From: JACRDV01 sp024860865 [NCBI: Methanobacteriota archaeon] | GTDB lineage: Archaea > JACRDV01 | Reading direction: 5' to 3' | Assembly (NCBI GenBank): GCA_024860865.1 | Contig: JACRDV010000067.1 | Coordinates: 1-28,591 of the forward strand | DNA: 28,591 bases | Shown here: piece after piece, positions 1 to 8,483 of the stretch | How positions within the stretch are numbered: position 1 is the first letter of the stretch | Layout of the letters: each line of letters starts with the position of its first letter | Notes under the pieces: generated by a model | Seen by the model: only the letters and a program-made list of their open reading frames with translations | Database searches by the model: none | Told to the model about the DNA's origin: nothing | Position numbers and translations under genes: made by a program

Positions 1-1
1 A

Positions 2-112
2 GAAAGAAAACCCAAAATTTATTCACAAAAACAAGTTAGGTCATTTTGGGTTATTATTTTGTTTCTTGTGCTTTTAGGATTATTTTTTGTTTTTATTTCA
101 TTTTATTTGTAA
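2..112 (+). CDS. C-terminal end of a membrane protein (partial)
   Basis: An open frame enters from the left edge and stops at TAA 110-112, giving the last 36 residues of a protein. It has a charged, lysine-rich stretch (ERKPKIYSQKQVR) followed by about 20 hydrophobic residues ending at the stop. This is the usual shape of a C-terminal membrane anchor, with a cytoplasmic or extracellular domain left of the window. The other forward frames and the reverse strand carry stops here. The gene lies about 130 bases upstream of the secretion ATPase on the same strand, so it could be a partner of it, but the family cannot be told from this piece. Confidence 0.5.
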   Translation, partial: ERKPKIYSQKQVRSFWVIILFLVLLGLFFVFISFYL

Positions 113-240
113 TTTAGACTGATATTTTAAAAACCTTGACGATTCAACTAAATTAATTGTTAATTTGGCAACTAAATCAGAATCATTTCAAAAAACATTT
201 TTAGGTGATGTAAACATAACAGGAAATAGCTAATTCGATT

Positions 241-1542
241 GTGGTTAATACTATGTCAAAAGAAACAGTGATTGCAGACAAATGGGGCAAATTCATCTTT
301 CGACCTGGAGAAATACCTGAGTATGTTATTGATAATGCCAAAAGTATTGAAACCTATAAAACTTTTTCAAAACTTGCGCCTCTAATGGAAAATGATAATT
401 TAGAAGAAATAATGATCGATGGTGTTGGCACACCTGTATTTGTTTTCCATAAAAAATATGGCGCATGCAAAACCAATATAATGTTCGATAATGATGTTGA
501 TATTTACAACCTTGCCTATAAAATTGCATCAACAATTGGAAGAAGAATTGATAGGAATGCACCACTTTTAGATGCTAGAATTCCAGGAGGGTACCGAGTT
601 AATGTTGCAACAACACCAGTTGCTATTAGGGGAACTACTATAACAATTCGTAAGTTAGCAAGGCGTTTATCCATATATGATCTTTTGAAGTCTAAAACGT
701 TAGACACCACAGTTGCAGCGTACCTTTGGGTTTGTATTGAAGGGATGTTATATTCACCTCTTAGTACACTATTTGTTGGGCCAACAGCATCAGGGAAAAC
801 TACTATTATGAATGCATTTGCTAACCTTTTGCCTCAAAACCATAGAGTCGTCTCTATTGAGGATATAGCAGAAATAAATTTACCATATTCTCCTCATTGG
901 GTGCAACTTGAATCTAGACCACCTGAAATCGATGGTACCGGTGCTATTACGATGAACATGCTTTTGATAAATGCACTAAGAATGCGCCCAGACAGAATTA
1001 TTGTTGGGGAAGTTCGTGGGGAAGAGGCCTACACGTTATTCGCAGCAATGAATGTTGGACATAAAGGGGTATTGGGAACACTTCACTGCAATTCAGTAAA
1101 GGAAGTGCTTGCTCGAATAACTTCTCCCCCAATGAGTGTCCCAGTCGAGATGGCATCTGCTTTAGATTTATTAGTTATGCTTAGCAGGTATTACACGGCT
1201 GATGGAATAATCCGCAGAGTTTTTGAAATTGCAGAACTAGCAGGCACAGAGGAGGGTATGCCACAGATGAACCTAGTGTATAGATACTCGATAGCTCACG
1301 ATACAATTAAAGATACAGGTGTACCAAAAAGAAGTATTCAAACTATCGCTAGTGCTATAGGGTTAAGATCAGCAGAGGTGATCGAAGAAATAGAACAACG
1401 TAAGACTATTTTTGAGACATTATTGGAATATAATGTGAGTGAACCGCAAACAATCTATAAGTTGGTTCAAGCTTATTATCAGGATAAGTCATATGCAATG
1501 GAATATCTAAATGATATCACACGTCCTTTAAAAAGTGATTGA
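241..1542 (+). CDS. Type II/IV secretion system ATPase (VirB11/TadA/ArlI superfamily)
   Basis: A hexameric cytoplasmic ATPase of the kind that powers assembly of type IV pili, archaella or secretion filaments at the membrane. The N-terminal half (about residues 35-150) carries the family's PAS-like domain with a LEEIMIDG stretch and an arginine-rich RRIDRNAPLLDARIPGG segment. The RecA-like half has Walker A GPTASGKTT at 180-188, an Asp box at about 204-211, Walker B DRIIVGEVRGEEA at about 251-263, and the His box GHKGVLGTLHCNS at about 273-285. Length is normal for the family. GTG 241 is the first start after an in-frame TAA; ATG 253 is an alternative and neither has a clear ribosome binding site. 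No TadC/ArlJ-like membrane partner or class III pilin is present in the window, so the filament it serves is unknown. Confidence 0.9.
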   Translation: MVNTMSKETVIADKWGKFIFRPGEIPEYVIDNAKSIETYKTFSKLAPLMENDNLEEIMIDGVGTPVFVFHKKYGACKTNIMFDNDVDIYNLAYKIASTIGRRIDRNAPLLDARIPGGYRVNVATTPVAIRGTTITIRKLARRLSIYDLLKSKTLDTTVAAYLWVCIEGMLYSPLSTLFVGPTASGKTTIMNAFANLLPQNHRVVSIEDIAEINLPYSPHWVQLESRPPEIDGTGAITMNMLLINALRMRPDRIIVGEVRGEEAYTLFAAMNVGHKGVLGTLHCNSVKEVLARITSPPMSVPVEMASALDLLVMLSRYYTADGIIRRVFEIAELAGTEEGMPQMNLVYRYSIAHDTIKDTGVPKRSIQTIASAIGLRSAEVIEEIEQRKTIFETLLEYNVSEPQTIYKLVQAYYQDKSYAMEYLNDITRPLKSD

Positions 1543-1589
1543 GTTTTTAAAAAATTTAAAAAAATTTTAAGTAAAGAATAAGAAGAAAG

Positions 1590-1832
1590 TTAAGTTGTTG
1601 CTGCTGAAGATTTATAAAGCTCATATCCAAATAAAATAAAGAAAATTCCGCACGCTAAATAAACAGATCCTAAGCCAAAAGCTGATGCAATGGAAAATGG
1701 AGTAGCCCGAGCAGCTGCAAGTCCAAGCTGTATTATTTCAATTCCACTGAGAAGGAAGTTAATCGACCAAAAAAATTGAATAATCCCATATAATATTGCT
1801 GCAATTGCACCATATTTTTTTAGTTTTTGCAT
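1590..1832 (-). CDS. Small two-helix membrane protein, unknown function
   Basis: An 80-residue protein with a basic N-terminus (MQKLKKYG) and two hydrophobic segments, at about residues 7-35 and 50-72, linked by a small-residue-rich stretch. ATG 1832 is chosen because GGAGG (complement of 1839-1843) lies six bases upstream; the frame stays open ten codons further but without a ribosome binding site. It converges with the secretion ATPase across 47 bases. I recognise no family. Confidence 0.65.
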   Translation of the reverse strand: MQKLKKYGAIAAILYGIIQFFWSINFLLSGIEIIQLGLAAARATPFSIASAFGLGSVYLACGIFFILFGYELYKSSAATT

Positions 1833-2165
1833 TTTTAACCTCCGAGCTCTTTTACATTGCACTGCACGTTTGCCTCTACCATTACTTTAAGCTTTTGAAA
1901 TGCGAAATGCCTTCTATAAGACATTCTCGGGCTAAAATCAGAATTAACTGATTATTTCACTAATTTATTGCCTGCTCTTGAAATCCAATTTAAAACTAAA
2001 AAACTTGAGACTATTTTTTTGATGAATGGTGCGTGTTATCTAGCATGAGATCTTAGTTTGTCAGACACCCGTCTTAAACACTCTAAAATATTTGTTTTTA
2101 AATTACTATTATTATAAAGAAAATAATATTTTAGAACGAATTCCAAAATAAGTGAAATGATTTAA
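1833..2165. other. Divergent intergenic region
   Basis: About 330 bases between two divergent genes. It is AT-rich, with a TATA-like TTATAAAGAA near 2111-2120 that could serve the downstream plus-strand gene. I see no open frame and no convincing RNA gene. Confidence 0.4.
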
Positions 2166-2585
2166 ATGCCATTAAATCGACTAGTGATATTTTCTGTTGT
2201 TGTGGTTGCACTTTTAGCTATAATCTTTTTTGTTGAGTTTAATACTGGTGTTGAGAAAGACGATTTAAAAGTTGTATGGGATATAAAACCTGATAAAACA
2301 ATTGACCTAAAAGTACAAAATGAAGCCCAGCTGTTAGTTACAATTGAAAACATTGGAAAAGGGCCTGAAACAGTGAAAGTAAAATTAAATCTCACAGAAG
2401 GGATTACTTGCGATAGTGTTGAAGAATCTACTGGCACTCTAAAACCAGAGGAAGAGAGAAGATTTTCTTTTAAGTTTAAAATTAATAACAATTCTTTGCC
2501 AGGCAAGTACAGAATTGACTTAAATGTAACAAGTGCAACTGGAGACTCGCTTTTAGCAAAAGTTTTCTTAAACGTGATCAAATAG
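2166..2585 (+). CDS. Membrane-anchored extracytoplasmic beta-sandwich protein (CARDB/NEW3-like)
   Basis: A 139-residue protein with one N-terminal hydrophobic segment (about residues 6-24) acting as an uncleaved anchor or signal. A single beta-rich domain follows: LLVTIENIGKGPETVKVKL, then LKPEEERRFSFKFKI and PGKYRIDLNVTS. This pattern of 'norm.n.G' and 'pgty.i.v.a' strands is typical of CARDB/NPCBM-associated NEW3 domains, which are cell-surface adhesion or assembly modules in archaea. The assignment rests on pattern only. The gene ends two bases before the stop of the convergent winged-helix gene. Lys/Glu content is high and there are no obvious catalytic residues. Confidence 0.6.
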   Translation: MPLNRLVIFSVVVVALLAIIFFVEFNTGVEKDDLKVVWDIKPDKTIDLKVQNEAQLLVTIENIGKGPETVKVKLNLTEGITCDSVEESTGTLKPEEERRFSFKFKINNNSLPGKYRIDLNVTSATGDSLLAKVFLNVIK

Positions 2586-2586
2586 G

Positions 2587-2886
2587 TTATAGGATCTCAT
2601 AGGTTTCGTCAGTGGGTAGTCCTTTCTCCAGTAATTTCTTTTGATATTCTTCCTGAGACAAAGCCGGAACATAAATTTTAGCCCTTCCCCTTAACCCAAC
2701 TGCCTTCAAAAAACCAGCTTCTTCAAGTTTTACTAAGGCTTCAGAAGCCTCTCGAGTGCCAGCATTGCTAGATTCCACATTTCTCTTCAGAAAATGTTGG
2801 ACATTATTAACTACATCGTAAACAGTAATTTGGTTGCTTTGATAAGCTAGTTTCATAATTTGTTCATAGTGATAAATTGAGACCAT
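2587..2886 (-). CDS. Winged-helix-like small protein, possible regulator
   Basis: A 99-residue soluble protein. The central part (SEALVKLEEAGFLKAVGLRG followed by RAKIYVPA) looks like the recognition helix and wing of a winged-helix DNA-binding domain. The N-terminal part (YHYEQIMKLAYQSNQITVYDVVNNV) fits the preceding helices. The C-terminus (SQEEYQKKLLEKGLPTDETYE) is a charged tail. It follows the PRC-barrel gene by 11 bases on the same strand, with GAGG eight bases before its ATG, so the two are probably one transcript. A regulatory role is inferred from fold-like pattern only. Confidence 0.6.
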   Translation of the reverse strand: MVSIYHYEQIMKLAYQSNQITVYDVVNNVQHFLKRNVESSNAGTREASEALVKLEEAGFLKAVGLRGRAKIYVPALSQEEYQKKLLEKGLPTDETYEIL

Positions 2887-2897
2887 TTAAAAGGCCT

Positions 2898-3203
2898 CTA
2901 TTTCTTTAGGAGCGGGGTTGGCTTTCTGAGTGCAGGAATTTCAAAGGGCTTATTTAAAAGAACAACTTCTCCAATTCGCTGGATATTTTCCCAAGGCACT
3001 TCTCCTTCGTAAACTCTCTGCTGAGGCTCTCCTTTTCCAGGGGCTTGGCCAATTAGAAGCGATTTAACTTTGCCTTCGCCAGTTATCCTTATGTTTCGGA
3101 TATATCCGACCTTGTTTCCTACCGCGTCAATAACTTCCTTTCCAACCAGCTCGTCAGGAGTATATTCAGGAGCTTCAACCAAATTTTTCACCTCAATTTG
3201 CAT
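2898..3203 (-). CDS. PRC-barrel domain protein
   Basis: A 101-residue protein with the PRC-barrel pattern: ELVGKEVIDAVGNKVGYIRNI (about residues 18-38), then VKSLLIG and VPWENIQRIGEVVLL (about residues 71-85). PRC-barrel modules are small beta barrels that mediate protein or RNA contacts. Stand-alone copies are widespread in archaea, where their role is mostly unknown. ATG 3203 is preferred over GTG 3209, which is in the same frame two codons earlier. It is the first gene of a two-gene unit with the winged-helix protein. Confidence 0.85.
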   Translation of the reverse strand: MQIEVKNLVEAPEYTPDELVGKEVIDAVGNKVGYIRNIRITGEGKVKSLLIGQAPGKGEPQQRVYEGEVPWENIQRIGEVVLLNKPFEIPALRKPTPLLKK

Positions 3204-3319
3204 TATCACTTTAATATTTAATACTTAAAGATAGCACTTTATTATTTGAAATCTGCCCTAAAAAGGCATCGATTAGAGATTAGAAATTTGCTAAAAAAAA
3301 TAAAAAAACAATAAACCTC

Positions 3320-3625
3320 TTAAAATTTATAGGATTTGGCTATTTCTGCTGTTTTCTTTGCAGCTAAAAGAAATGCAATAAAAGCCCCTATTTCAAGGAT
3401 GTATTCTGGATACACAACGGACTCTCCAAATGCTTCCTCCAACCCAAAGTGTTCTCTTACGAAATGCGATATGACAGAAAGCAAGAGAAATACTAAACTA
3501 ATGGAGAACCTTGAGAACACCGCTCTATGAAGCAATTTGTGCGTAGATCTGTACAATAAAATAAGAGAAAAAGTTCCAACAATTATCGTTGTAATAGCAA
3601 ACGCATAGTGTAGAGGCCCTAGCAT
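3320..3625 (-). CDS. Small three-helix membrane protein, unknown function
   Basis: A 101-residue hydrophobic protein with predicted membrane segments at about residues 6-25, 38-58 and 72-90. The loop HFVREHFGLEEAFGESVVYPE lies between the second and third, and the tail KKTAEIAKSYKF is basic. The general layout (short N-terminus, basic loop RSTHKLLHRAVFSR after helix 1, third helix near the C-terminus) resembles the two small three-helix proteins near 24.8 and 26.5 kb, but I see no clear sequence match. It stands alone, with about 110 bases to the PRC-barrel gene. Confidence 0.6.
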   Translation of the reverse strand: MLGPLHYAFAITTIIVGTFSLILLYRSTHKLLHRAVFSRFSISLVFLLLSVISHFVREHFGLEEAFGESVVYPEYILEIGAFIAFLLAAKKTAEIAKSYKF

Positions 3626-4049
3626 TTTATCACAAATAGTTTAGTGTATAAAAAAGGTTTTCATTTAATAATATTTTTTCCATATGTATGTGTGTTCGAC
3701 TTATTAGATTTTAATATTTTAGTAAGTTTATGTCCTAAATATTATAATGCATTTAGATAATAGTTCAAACTTTTCTAGAGTTACCATTTTCCTCGTGAAA
3801 GTTAAATCAAATCGAGCATTTTTTGAATTTATCCTTACTCTAATTGAGCTTTTGGAGAGTTTTATCCAGAAGTTGACTATTTTTAGATATAGCTCTTTCA
3901 TGCATCAAAATCCAACGTATGTTGCAGTTTCTAGGATTTTTTTGTAAGCTATTTGTAATGATTCTAATTTGTTGATTTGTGGCTATTATTTTTGCAATAA
4001 CTAAATAACTATTTACTTCATGAAAAATACTTTATCATAAGGTGAAAAA
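3626..4049. other. Long AT-rich intergenic region upstream of the phosphate genes
   Basis: About 420 bases between divergent genes. A 66-codon plus-strand frame at 3747-3947 lacks a ribosome binding site and protein-like composition, so I do not call it a gene. AAGGTGA (4039-4045) is the ribosome binding site of the DUF47 gene. No tRNA, repeat or strong hairpin is evident. Confidence 0.4.
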
Positions 4050-4724
4050 ATGAAATTCCCAAGCTTCTTAAGCATATTTGCTAGCAAAGAAAGAGAAGTA
4101 ATTAATTTGTTGATAGAACATCTTACAGACATAAGAGAAGTCATAAGGGCGCTTCATAATGCTTTAGCTAATATGTGCGAAAAGAGTGATGAAACATTAC
4201 TAGCTGTTGAAAATGTTTTTAAATTTGAAGATGAAGCAGATGAAGTGAAGCGGAAAATAAGCGCAAGACTTGCCATAGGTGCTTTTCTTCCAGCAACCCG
4301 TGAAGATCTATTTAAGTTTGTTTCTCACGTAGATGAAATTGCTACCGGGGCTGAAGAACTAGCTGTACTAATAAAAATACAAAAAGGTCGTATAGTTGGC
4401 AATCCAATTAAAGGACAAATTTTATTTAGTAGCGATTTGGCCCTTGCTACGGTAAGTAAATTGCGCGAGGCTACAATTGTTCTTTTGGAAGCACCCGGTA
4501 AAGAGGATGCAGCAGGCATATTAAAAGAACTACATGAGTATGAACATCAAGTTGACATAATTAAAAATGAGGCATATTCCATTTTAATGGAACAATCGGG
4601 CCAACTTGGATACATGCATTTTTGGCTGCTTAAAGAAGTTATCGATAAGATTGAAGGCATCTCAAATGCAACAGAGTCTGCGGCTGAAACTTTAGTTGCA
4701 ATGACGATGGCTCGCAGATTGTGA
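4050..4724 (+). CDS. DUF47 family (PhoU-like) phosphate transport regulator
   Basis: A 224-residue all-helical protein of the DUF47/TIGR00153 family, related to PhoU, normally encoded beside a Pit-type phosphate transporter. Visible family features are the acidic helical repeat VENVFKFEDEADEVKRKIS (about residues 50-70), the conserved HVDEIATGAEELA (about 92-104) and the second half YEHQVDIIKNEAYSILM (about 168-184). The acidic E/D-x-x-x-D clusters are thought to bind metal in PhoU-type proteins. AAGGTGA lies five bases before the ATG. It is followed after 25 bases by the transporter, which supports a role in gating phosphate uptake. Confidence 0.9.
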   Translation: MKFPSFLSIFASKEREVINLLIEHLTDIREVIRALHNALANMCEKSDETLLAVENVFKFEDEADEVKRKISARLAIGAFLPATREDLFKFVSHVDEIATGAEELAVLIKIQKGRIVGNPIKGQILFSSDLALATVSKLREATIVLLEAPGKEDAAGILKELHEYEHQVDIIKNEAYSILMEQSGQLGYMHFWLLKEVIDKIEGISNATESAAETLVAMTMARRL

Positions 4725-4749
4725 ACACTTATATAATTGAGGCTTTTTT

Positions 4750-5691
4750 TTGGATTATGTCTCTTTGCTTGCAGTTATCATTGCATTATTGCTCTGCTTG
4801 ATTACTGGTGCTAATAACGCTGCTGATTGTGTAGGAACTACAGTTGGTGCAAGAATAACTTCTAAAAATTTTGGATTAGCAATTGTTGCGGCAGGTATCA
4901 TTTGCGGGGTTTTTTTTGAAAGTTCCAAGCTTGCAATATTTGGCAGTTTAATCGCCAATATCTCTCCAAATCTTATTCTCTCAGTTTTAGTTGGGGCTAC
5001 CATAGCCCTCTTATTGGCTACCTTGCAAGGAATTCCTATTTCTGCAGCTCAAGCGGTTATAGGTGCGATTATTGGGGCCGGTATGGCTTATGGTTGGGGT
5101 TCTATCAATTGGCTTAAAATTTTGATTATAGTGGCCTCTTGGCTTTTTGCACCTCTTGTGGCTATTTTTTTGGGTGTAATAATGTACTTCTTGTTCGGGT
5201 CCGGGTTTTCAAAAATTCGAAGTTTAGCTCTGTTAGAGCTTACAATAACTTTATGTTTGCTCTTGAGCAGTTTTTATGCAGCTTATGTATTAGGTGCAAA
5301 TACGATAGGATTGATAATGGGAGTAGTAGTTTCTTTAGGAGCTTTTTCACCTTTTAATTATAAATTGCTGGTTTTATTTGCAACAATAGTTGGGCTTTTA
5401 TTTAGTTATAGGACTATTAAAACAGTCGCTAATGAAATAACTGAGCTTTACCCAATGGCTTCTTTAACAGGGCAGTTTTCAGCTTCATTTCTTATGCACT
5501 CCTTTACACAGCTTAGCATACCTATCTCACTAACCCATGCAGTTGTTGGTTCAGTGATGGGAATTGGACTAACTAAAGGTGCAAGCGGTATGAATGTTGA
5601 AAGAGTGCGAATGATAGCAAGAGGTTGGATTATTGCTCCATTAATTTCATTAGCAATAAGCTATGCAGTAATGAAGTTGCTCATTTTTTAA
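4750..5691 (+). CDS. Inorganic phosphate transporter, Pit/PHO-4 family
   Basis: A 313-residue membrane protein that takes up inorganic phosphate (or metal phosphate) by cation symport. The first family signature, GANNAADCVGT (residues 20-30), corresponds to the usual GANDxAN motif. The inverted second half carries LGANTIGLIMG and SIPISLTHAVVGSVMGIG. About ten hydrophobic helices are visible. Its length fits the short archaeal members. The start is TTG 4750, supported by GAGG at 4739-4742 seven bases upstream. The upstream DUF47 protein is the expected partner. The arginase-fold gene begins only a few bases after its stop, so it may share the transcript. Confidence 0.92.
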   Translation: MDYVSLLAVIIALLLCLITGANNAADCVGTTVGARITSKNFGLAIVAAGIICGVFFESSKLAIFGSLIANISPNLILSVLVGATIALLLATLQGIPISAAQAVIGAIIGAGMAYGWGSINWLKILIIVASWLFAPLVAIFLGVIMYFLFGSGFSKIRSLALLELTITLCLLLSSFYAAYVLGANTIGLIMGVVVSLGAFSPFNYKLLVLFATIVGLLFSYRTIKTVANEITELYPMASLTGQFSASFLMHSFTQLSIPISLTHAVVGSVMGIGLTKGASGMNVERVRMIARGWIIAPLISLAISYAVMKLLIF

Positions 5692-5704
5692 TTGAGTGAT
5701 AAAA

Positions 5705-6565
5705 ATGCAGTTCGCCTGGGCTAATGTAGAAAATTTTGAAAAAGCTGATGTTGTTATAATTGGGGTTCCGGATGAGAGTGCCTCCCGTGCGCTAAGAAAA
5801 GGCGCAAGCAAAGCCCCTGATAGAATAAGAAAAATCTCAAATGAAAGAGAAGTCTTTGAAAGGAAGAAAATCAAAGTAATAACTCTCCCGGGAGTCTGTC
5901 CTTTAGAGAAAAGGATATTTGATCATGGAAATGTGAAAAAGAAGGATATCTCAAAAATTATAGAAAAAATTGTTTCAAATGGAAAAATTCCTGTTACAAT
6001 AGGAGGAGATCACTCGATAACTGCTGAAATATTGAAAGGGATTGATAAGGTAAAGAAAAACGTCGGCATAGTTTATTTTGATGCCCATCCAGACTTCATT
6101 TGTTCTTCAAAGCAGTACTATGGTTCAGTAGTTTGTGATATCCTCGATTATAAAAATATCAATTTTGATTCCAGCATTGAAATTGGCTTGAGAGCTCCTG
6201 AACCAGAGGAATTGATCAATATAAGAAGAAAACATTTGAAAACTATTGCTTCAGTTGATGTTGTAGAGAAGGGATTGCAGAAGGTTGTAGAAGAAGTAAA
6301 AGAAAGAGTGGAGGAAAACATTTACATCTCTATTGATATGGATGTTGTTGACCCTGCTTTTGCTCCCGGAGTTAGTACTCCTGCTCCCGCAGGTTTGCTC
6401 AGCAATCAGCTCATTTATTTGTTAAAAGAAGTTTCAAAACTAGGCACAATTGGTTTCGATATAATGGAAGTTTGTCCTGCCTATGATATTCAAGATATGA
6501 CTTCCCACCTTGCAGCTAGGATAATTATTGAAACTATCTCTTGCATGACATGCAAAATAAGTTAG
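5705..6565 (+). CDS. Ureohydrolase (arginase/agmatinase/formiminoglutamase) family protein with altered substrate site
   Basis: A 286-residue enzyme of the binuclear-manganese ureohydrolase family. All six metal ligands are visible: H103 in GGDHSIT, D126/H128/D130 in FDAHPDF, and D211/D213 in SIDMDVVDP. Two usual substrate-site residues differ. The His of the conserved 'HG' (proton shuttle in arginase) is Y139, and the Glu of 'TPEPGG', which binds the guanidinium group, is A227 (TPAPAG). As I recall, formiminoglutamases also lack these two residues, so the product may not be an agmatinase. ATG 5705 has GAGTG upstream; in-frame GTG 5696 is the alternative. The stop lies inside the ribosome binding site of the aldehyde dehydrogenase, implying translational coupling and a shared pathway. 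Confidence 0.85.
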   Translation: MQFAWANVENFEKADVVIIGVPDESASRALRKGASKAPDRIRKISNEREVFERKKIKVITLPGVCPLEKRIFDHGNVKKKDISKIIEKIVSNGKIPVTIGGDHSITAEILKGIDKVKKNVGIVYFDAHPDFICSSKQYYGSVVCDILDYKNINFDSSIEIGLRAPEPEELINIRRKHLKTIASVDVVEKGLQKVVEEVKERVEENIYISIDMDVVDPAFAPGVSTPAPAGLLSNQLIYLLKEVSKLGTIGFDIMEVCPAYDIQDMTSHLAARIIIETISCMTCKIS

Positions 6566-6577
6566 GAGGTGTGAATT

Positions 6578-8038
6578 TTGCAAAAATATAAGCTCTATAT
6601 CAATGGAGAATGGGTTGAATCTGGAGAAACTTTTACAAGAGTAAATCCTGCTAACCCCAAGGAAGTCACTGGGGAATTTCAACAAGGGAATGAAGAGGAC
6701 ATCGATAAAGCTGTAGAGGCTGCAGAAAATGCTTTTGAAAGATGGAGCGAGGTTCCACCTCCAAAAAGAGGCCAAGTTCTTTTAAAAGTTGCCCAGTTGT
6801 TGAGGGAAGATAAAGAAGATTTGGCAAGGTTAGAAACAATAGAAATGGGGAAGGTAATAATTGAAGCGAGAGGAGATGTGCAAGAAGCTATTGATATTGC
6901 AGAGTACATGGCTGGAGAAGGAAGAAGGCTTTTCGGTTTTACTACCACTTCAGAGCTGAGAGATAAATTTTGCATGACAATAAGGAGACCAATAGGGGTA
7001 GTTGGCTTAATAACTCCGTGGAATTTTCCTATTGCTATTCCAGCGTGGAAAATAATACCTGCTTTGATTTGTGGCAATACTACAGTTTTTAAACCTTCAA
7101 GCGACACTCCGCTCTGTGCTATTAGATTAGTTGAAATTCTAGAGAAAGCTGGAGTTCCAAAAGGAGTAGTTAATTTAGTTACTGGTCCCGGTAGCGCAGC
7201 AGGAATGCATTTAGTTAGACACAAAAAAGTTAGGGCTATTTCTTTTACAGGTCATAGAGATACGGGGGAATTAATCCTAAAAGAAGCTGGTTTGAAAAGA
7301 GTTGGTTTAGAGTTGGGAGGAAAGAATGGAATTATTATCATGGATGATGCAGATCTAGAACTTGCTTTAGATGGAGTTATTTGGGGAGGTTTCGGTACTA
7401 CCGGACAAAGATGTACAGCCGCTTCTAGAGTAATAGTCCACGAGAAGATCAAAGAAAAATTTGAAAAATTGTTGGTCGAAAGAATAAACAAATTGAAATT
7501 AGGCTCTGGTTTAGATCCAAGTGTTGATATTGGTCCTTTGGTCAATAAAGCAGCTCAAGAGAAGAGTCAAAAATACGTTCAAATTGGTTTGGATGAAGGA
7601 GCAAAACTTTCTTGTGGAGGAAAAATTCCAAAGATGGAAGGATTTTTCTTTGAGCCCACACTTTTCACAAATTGCTCTATTGACATGAAGATTGCTCAAG
7701 ATGAAATATTTGGGCCAGTTGTTTCTTTAATCTCAGTCAAAGATTTTGAAGAGGCTATCAAAGTTATGAATTCAATAAAATATGGATTGAGTTCTTCTAT
7801 TTATACAAATAATATAAGAAATGCCTTTAAAGCAATTGAGAAAATTGAGGCTGGGATAACTTACATCAATGCAAGTACGATTGGAGCAGAAATTCACTTG
7901 CCTTTTGGTGGTATAAAAGATTCTGGAAATGGAACTAGGGAAGGGGGGCAGACAGGGATCGAAGAATTCTCTGAGATCAAAACTGTATACATAGACTACT
8001 CGGGTAAACTTCAACGAGCTCAAATCGATGTGGAGTGA
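6578..8038 (+). CDS. NAD(P)-dependent aldehyde dehydrogenase (ketoglutarate-semialdehyde/antiquitin-like)
   Basis: A 486-residue soluble aldehyde dehydrogenase that oxidises an aldehyde to its acid with NAD(P)+. Visible residues are oxyanion N149 (ITPWNF), cofactor-binding K172 (FKPSS), the FTGHRDTG turn (223-230), general base E245 (LELGG) and nucleophile C279 ([10 protein letters not shown]). IFGPV and the C-terminal [16 protein letters not shown] are also intact. Overall wording ([27 protein letters not shown]) is closest to 2-oxoglutarate-semialdehyde and antiquitin-type enzymes, but the substrate is not proven. TTG 6578 is chosen because AGGAGGT at 6564-6570 is seven bases upstream. Coupling to the hydrolase suggests catabolism of a nitrogenous compound to an acid. 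Confidence 0.93.
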   Translation: MQKYKLYINGEWVESGETFTRVNPANPKEVTGEFQQGNEEDIDKAVEAAENAFERWSEVPPPKRGQVLLKVAQLLREDKEDLARLETIEMGKVIIEARGDVQEAIDIAEYMAGEGRRLFGFTTTSELRDKFCMTIRRPIGVVGLITPWNFPIAIPAWKIIPALICGNTTVFKPSSDTPLCAIRLVEILEKAGVPKGVVNLVTGPGSAAGMHLVRHKKVRAISFTGHRDTGELILKEAGLKRVGLELGGKNGIIIMDDADLELALDGVIWGGFGTTGQRCTAASRVIVHEKIKEKFEKLLVERINKLKLGSGLDPSVDIGPLVNKAAQEKSQKYVQIGLDEGAKLSCGGKIPKMEGFFFEPTLFTNCSIDMKIAQDEIFGPVVSLISVKDFEEAIKVMNSIKYGLSSSIYTNNIRNAFKAIEKIEAGITYINASTIGAEIHLPFGGIKDSGNGTREGGQTGIEEFSEIKTVYIDYSGKLQRAQIDVE

Positions 8039-8042
8039 TAGA

Positions 8043-8165
8043 ATGAAATGCAAAGAATGTAAAATTGAGATGAAGGATAGACTTTTCCAAGATACCAGAG
8101 ATAGAACATTATCCAATAAGAATGGCAGGGCATATAAATGCTCACGCTTGGAAGCATTGAGGTAG
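8043..8165 (+). CDS. Tiny ORF with half a zinc ribbon, possibly a remnant
   Basis: A 40-codon frame begins five bases after the aldehyde dehydrogenase, with GGAG seven bases before its ATG. It starts MKCKECKIEM, a CxxC knuckle, and has a single later KCS near its end where a second CxxC would be expected (AYKCSRLEALR). This looks like a zinc-ribbon protein cut short by the TAG at 8163-8165. It may be a real micro-gene or the first piece of a decayed one. Confidence 0.35.
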   Translation: MKCKECKIEMKDRLFQDTRDRTLSNKNGRAYKCSRLEALR

Positions 8166-8321
8166 ATTTAAAGACGAGCAAAAGGTTAAGAAGGGAATTG
8201 CTTTAGCGGTTCTGATGAAACAATAAAAATCGATGGAAATCTCTGGAAAAGAGTGGATGAGTTCATAAGAAGAAGAGAAGAGGAATATCCCTTGTTGAAA
8301 GATTGTAAATTGCGAGTCTAA
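8166..8321 (+). pseudogene. Remnant of a small RHH-like or similar gene
   Basis: The frame 8214-8321 reads DETIKIDGNLWKRVDEFIRR and ends REEEYPLLKDCKLRV. That is the beta strand plus first helix of the many small archaeal ribbon-helix-helix-like proteins of the form '.kI..eLwkrv.eFi', which normally continue for another helix. It has no start codon with a ribosome binding site and breaks off at TAA 8319-8321, so I read it as a decayed gene. It lies between the zinc-ribbon fragment and the UPF0175 gene. Confidence 0.4.
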
Positions 8322-8335
8322 AGACGATTGTCTTT
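8320..8335 (+). terminator. Small perfect hairpin after the remnant gene
   Basis: AAAGAC-GATT-GTCTTT forms a 6-bp stem with a 4-base loop. It begins within the stop codon of the RHH-like remnant and continues into TTCTATT. This is terminator-like, but archaeal termination does not need hairpins. Confidence 0.3.
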
Positions 8336-8462
8336 TCTATTATACCCACATGAAAATTAAAGCTGAGAAAGGTTATGCTCCCACTACAAAACCCATAATT
8401 CTGATCCTGCCATTTTTCGGAAAGCAAATGAATTTCGAGAGCGATGGAGTTCTAATAAACCC

Positions 8463-8483
8463 CCTTAGCAGTTTCCTGCTAGG
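8463..8483. repeat. Inverted repeat (operator or hairpin)
   Basis: CCTTAGCAG at 8463-8471 faces CTGCTAGG at 8476-8483 across a TTTC loop; the arms pair apart from one bulged T. It lies about 65 bases before the UPF0175 gene and could be its operator or the end of an upstream transcript. Confidence 0.35.

Noticed and set aside
2020-2080. C/D-box-like small RNA (TTGATGA followed by TCAGA) in the divergent gap
   Set aside because: The C box departs from RTGATGA, there is no proper CTGA D box on that strand, and no guide arrangement is evident.
3747-3947. 66-codon plus-strand frame in the gap before the DUF47 gene
   Set aside because: It has no ribosome binding site, unstructured Phe/Ser/Leu-rich composition and no family pattern. 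It fits a chance frame in AT-rich DNA.
6679-7545. Two minus-strand frames opposite the aldehyde dehydrogenase
   Set aside because: They are shadows of a fully conserved enzyme gene.
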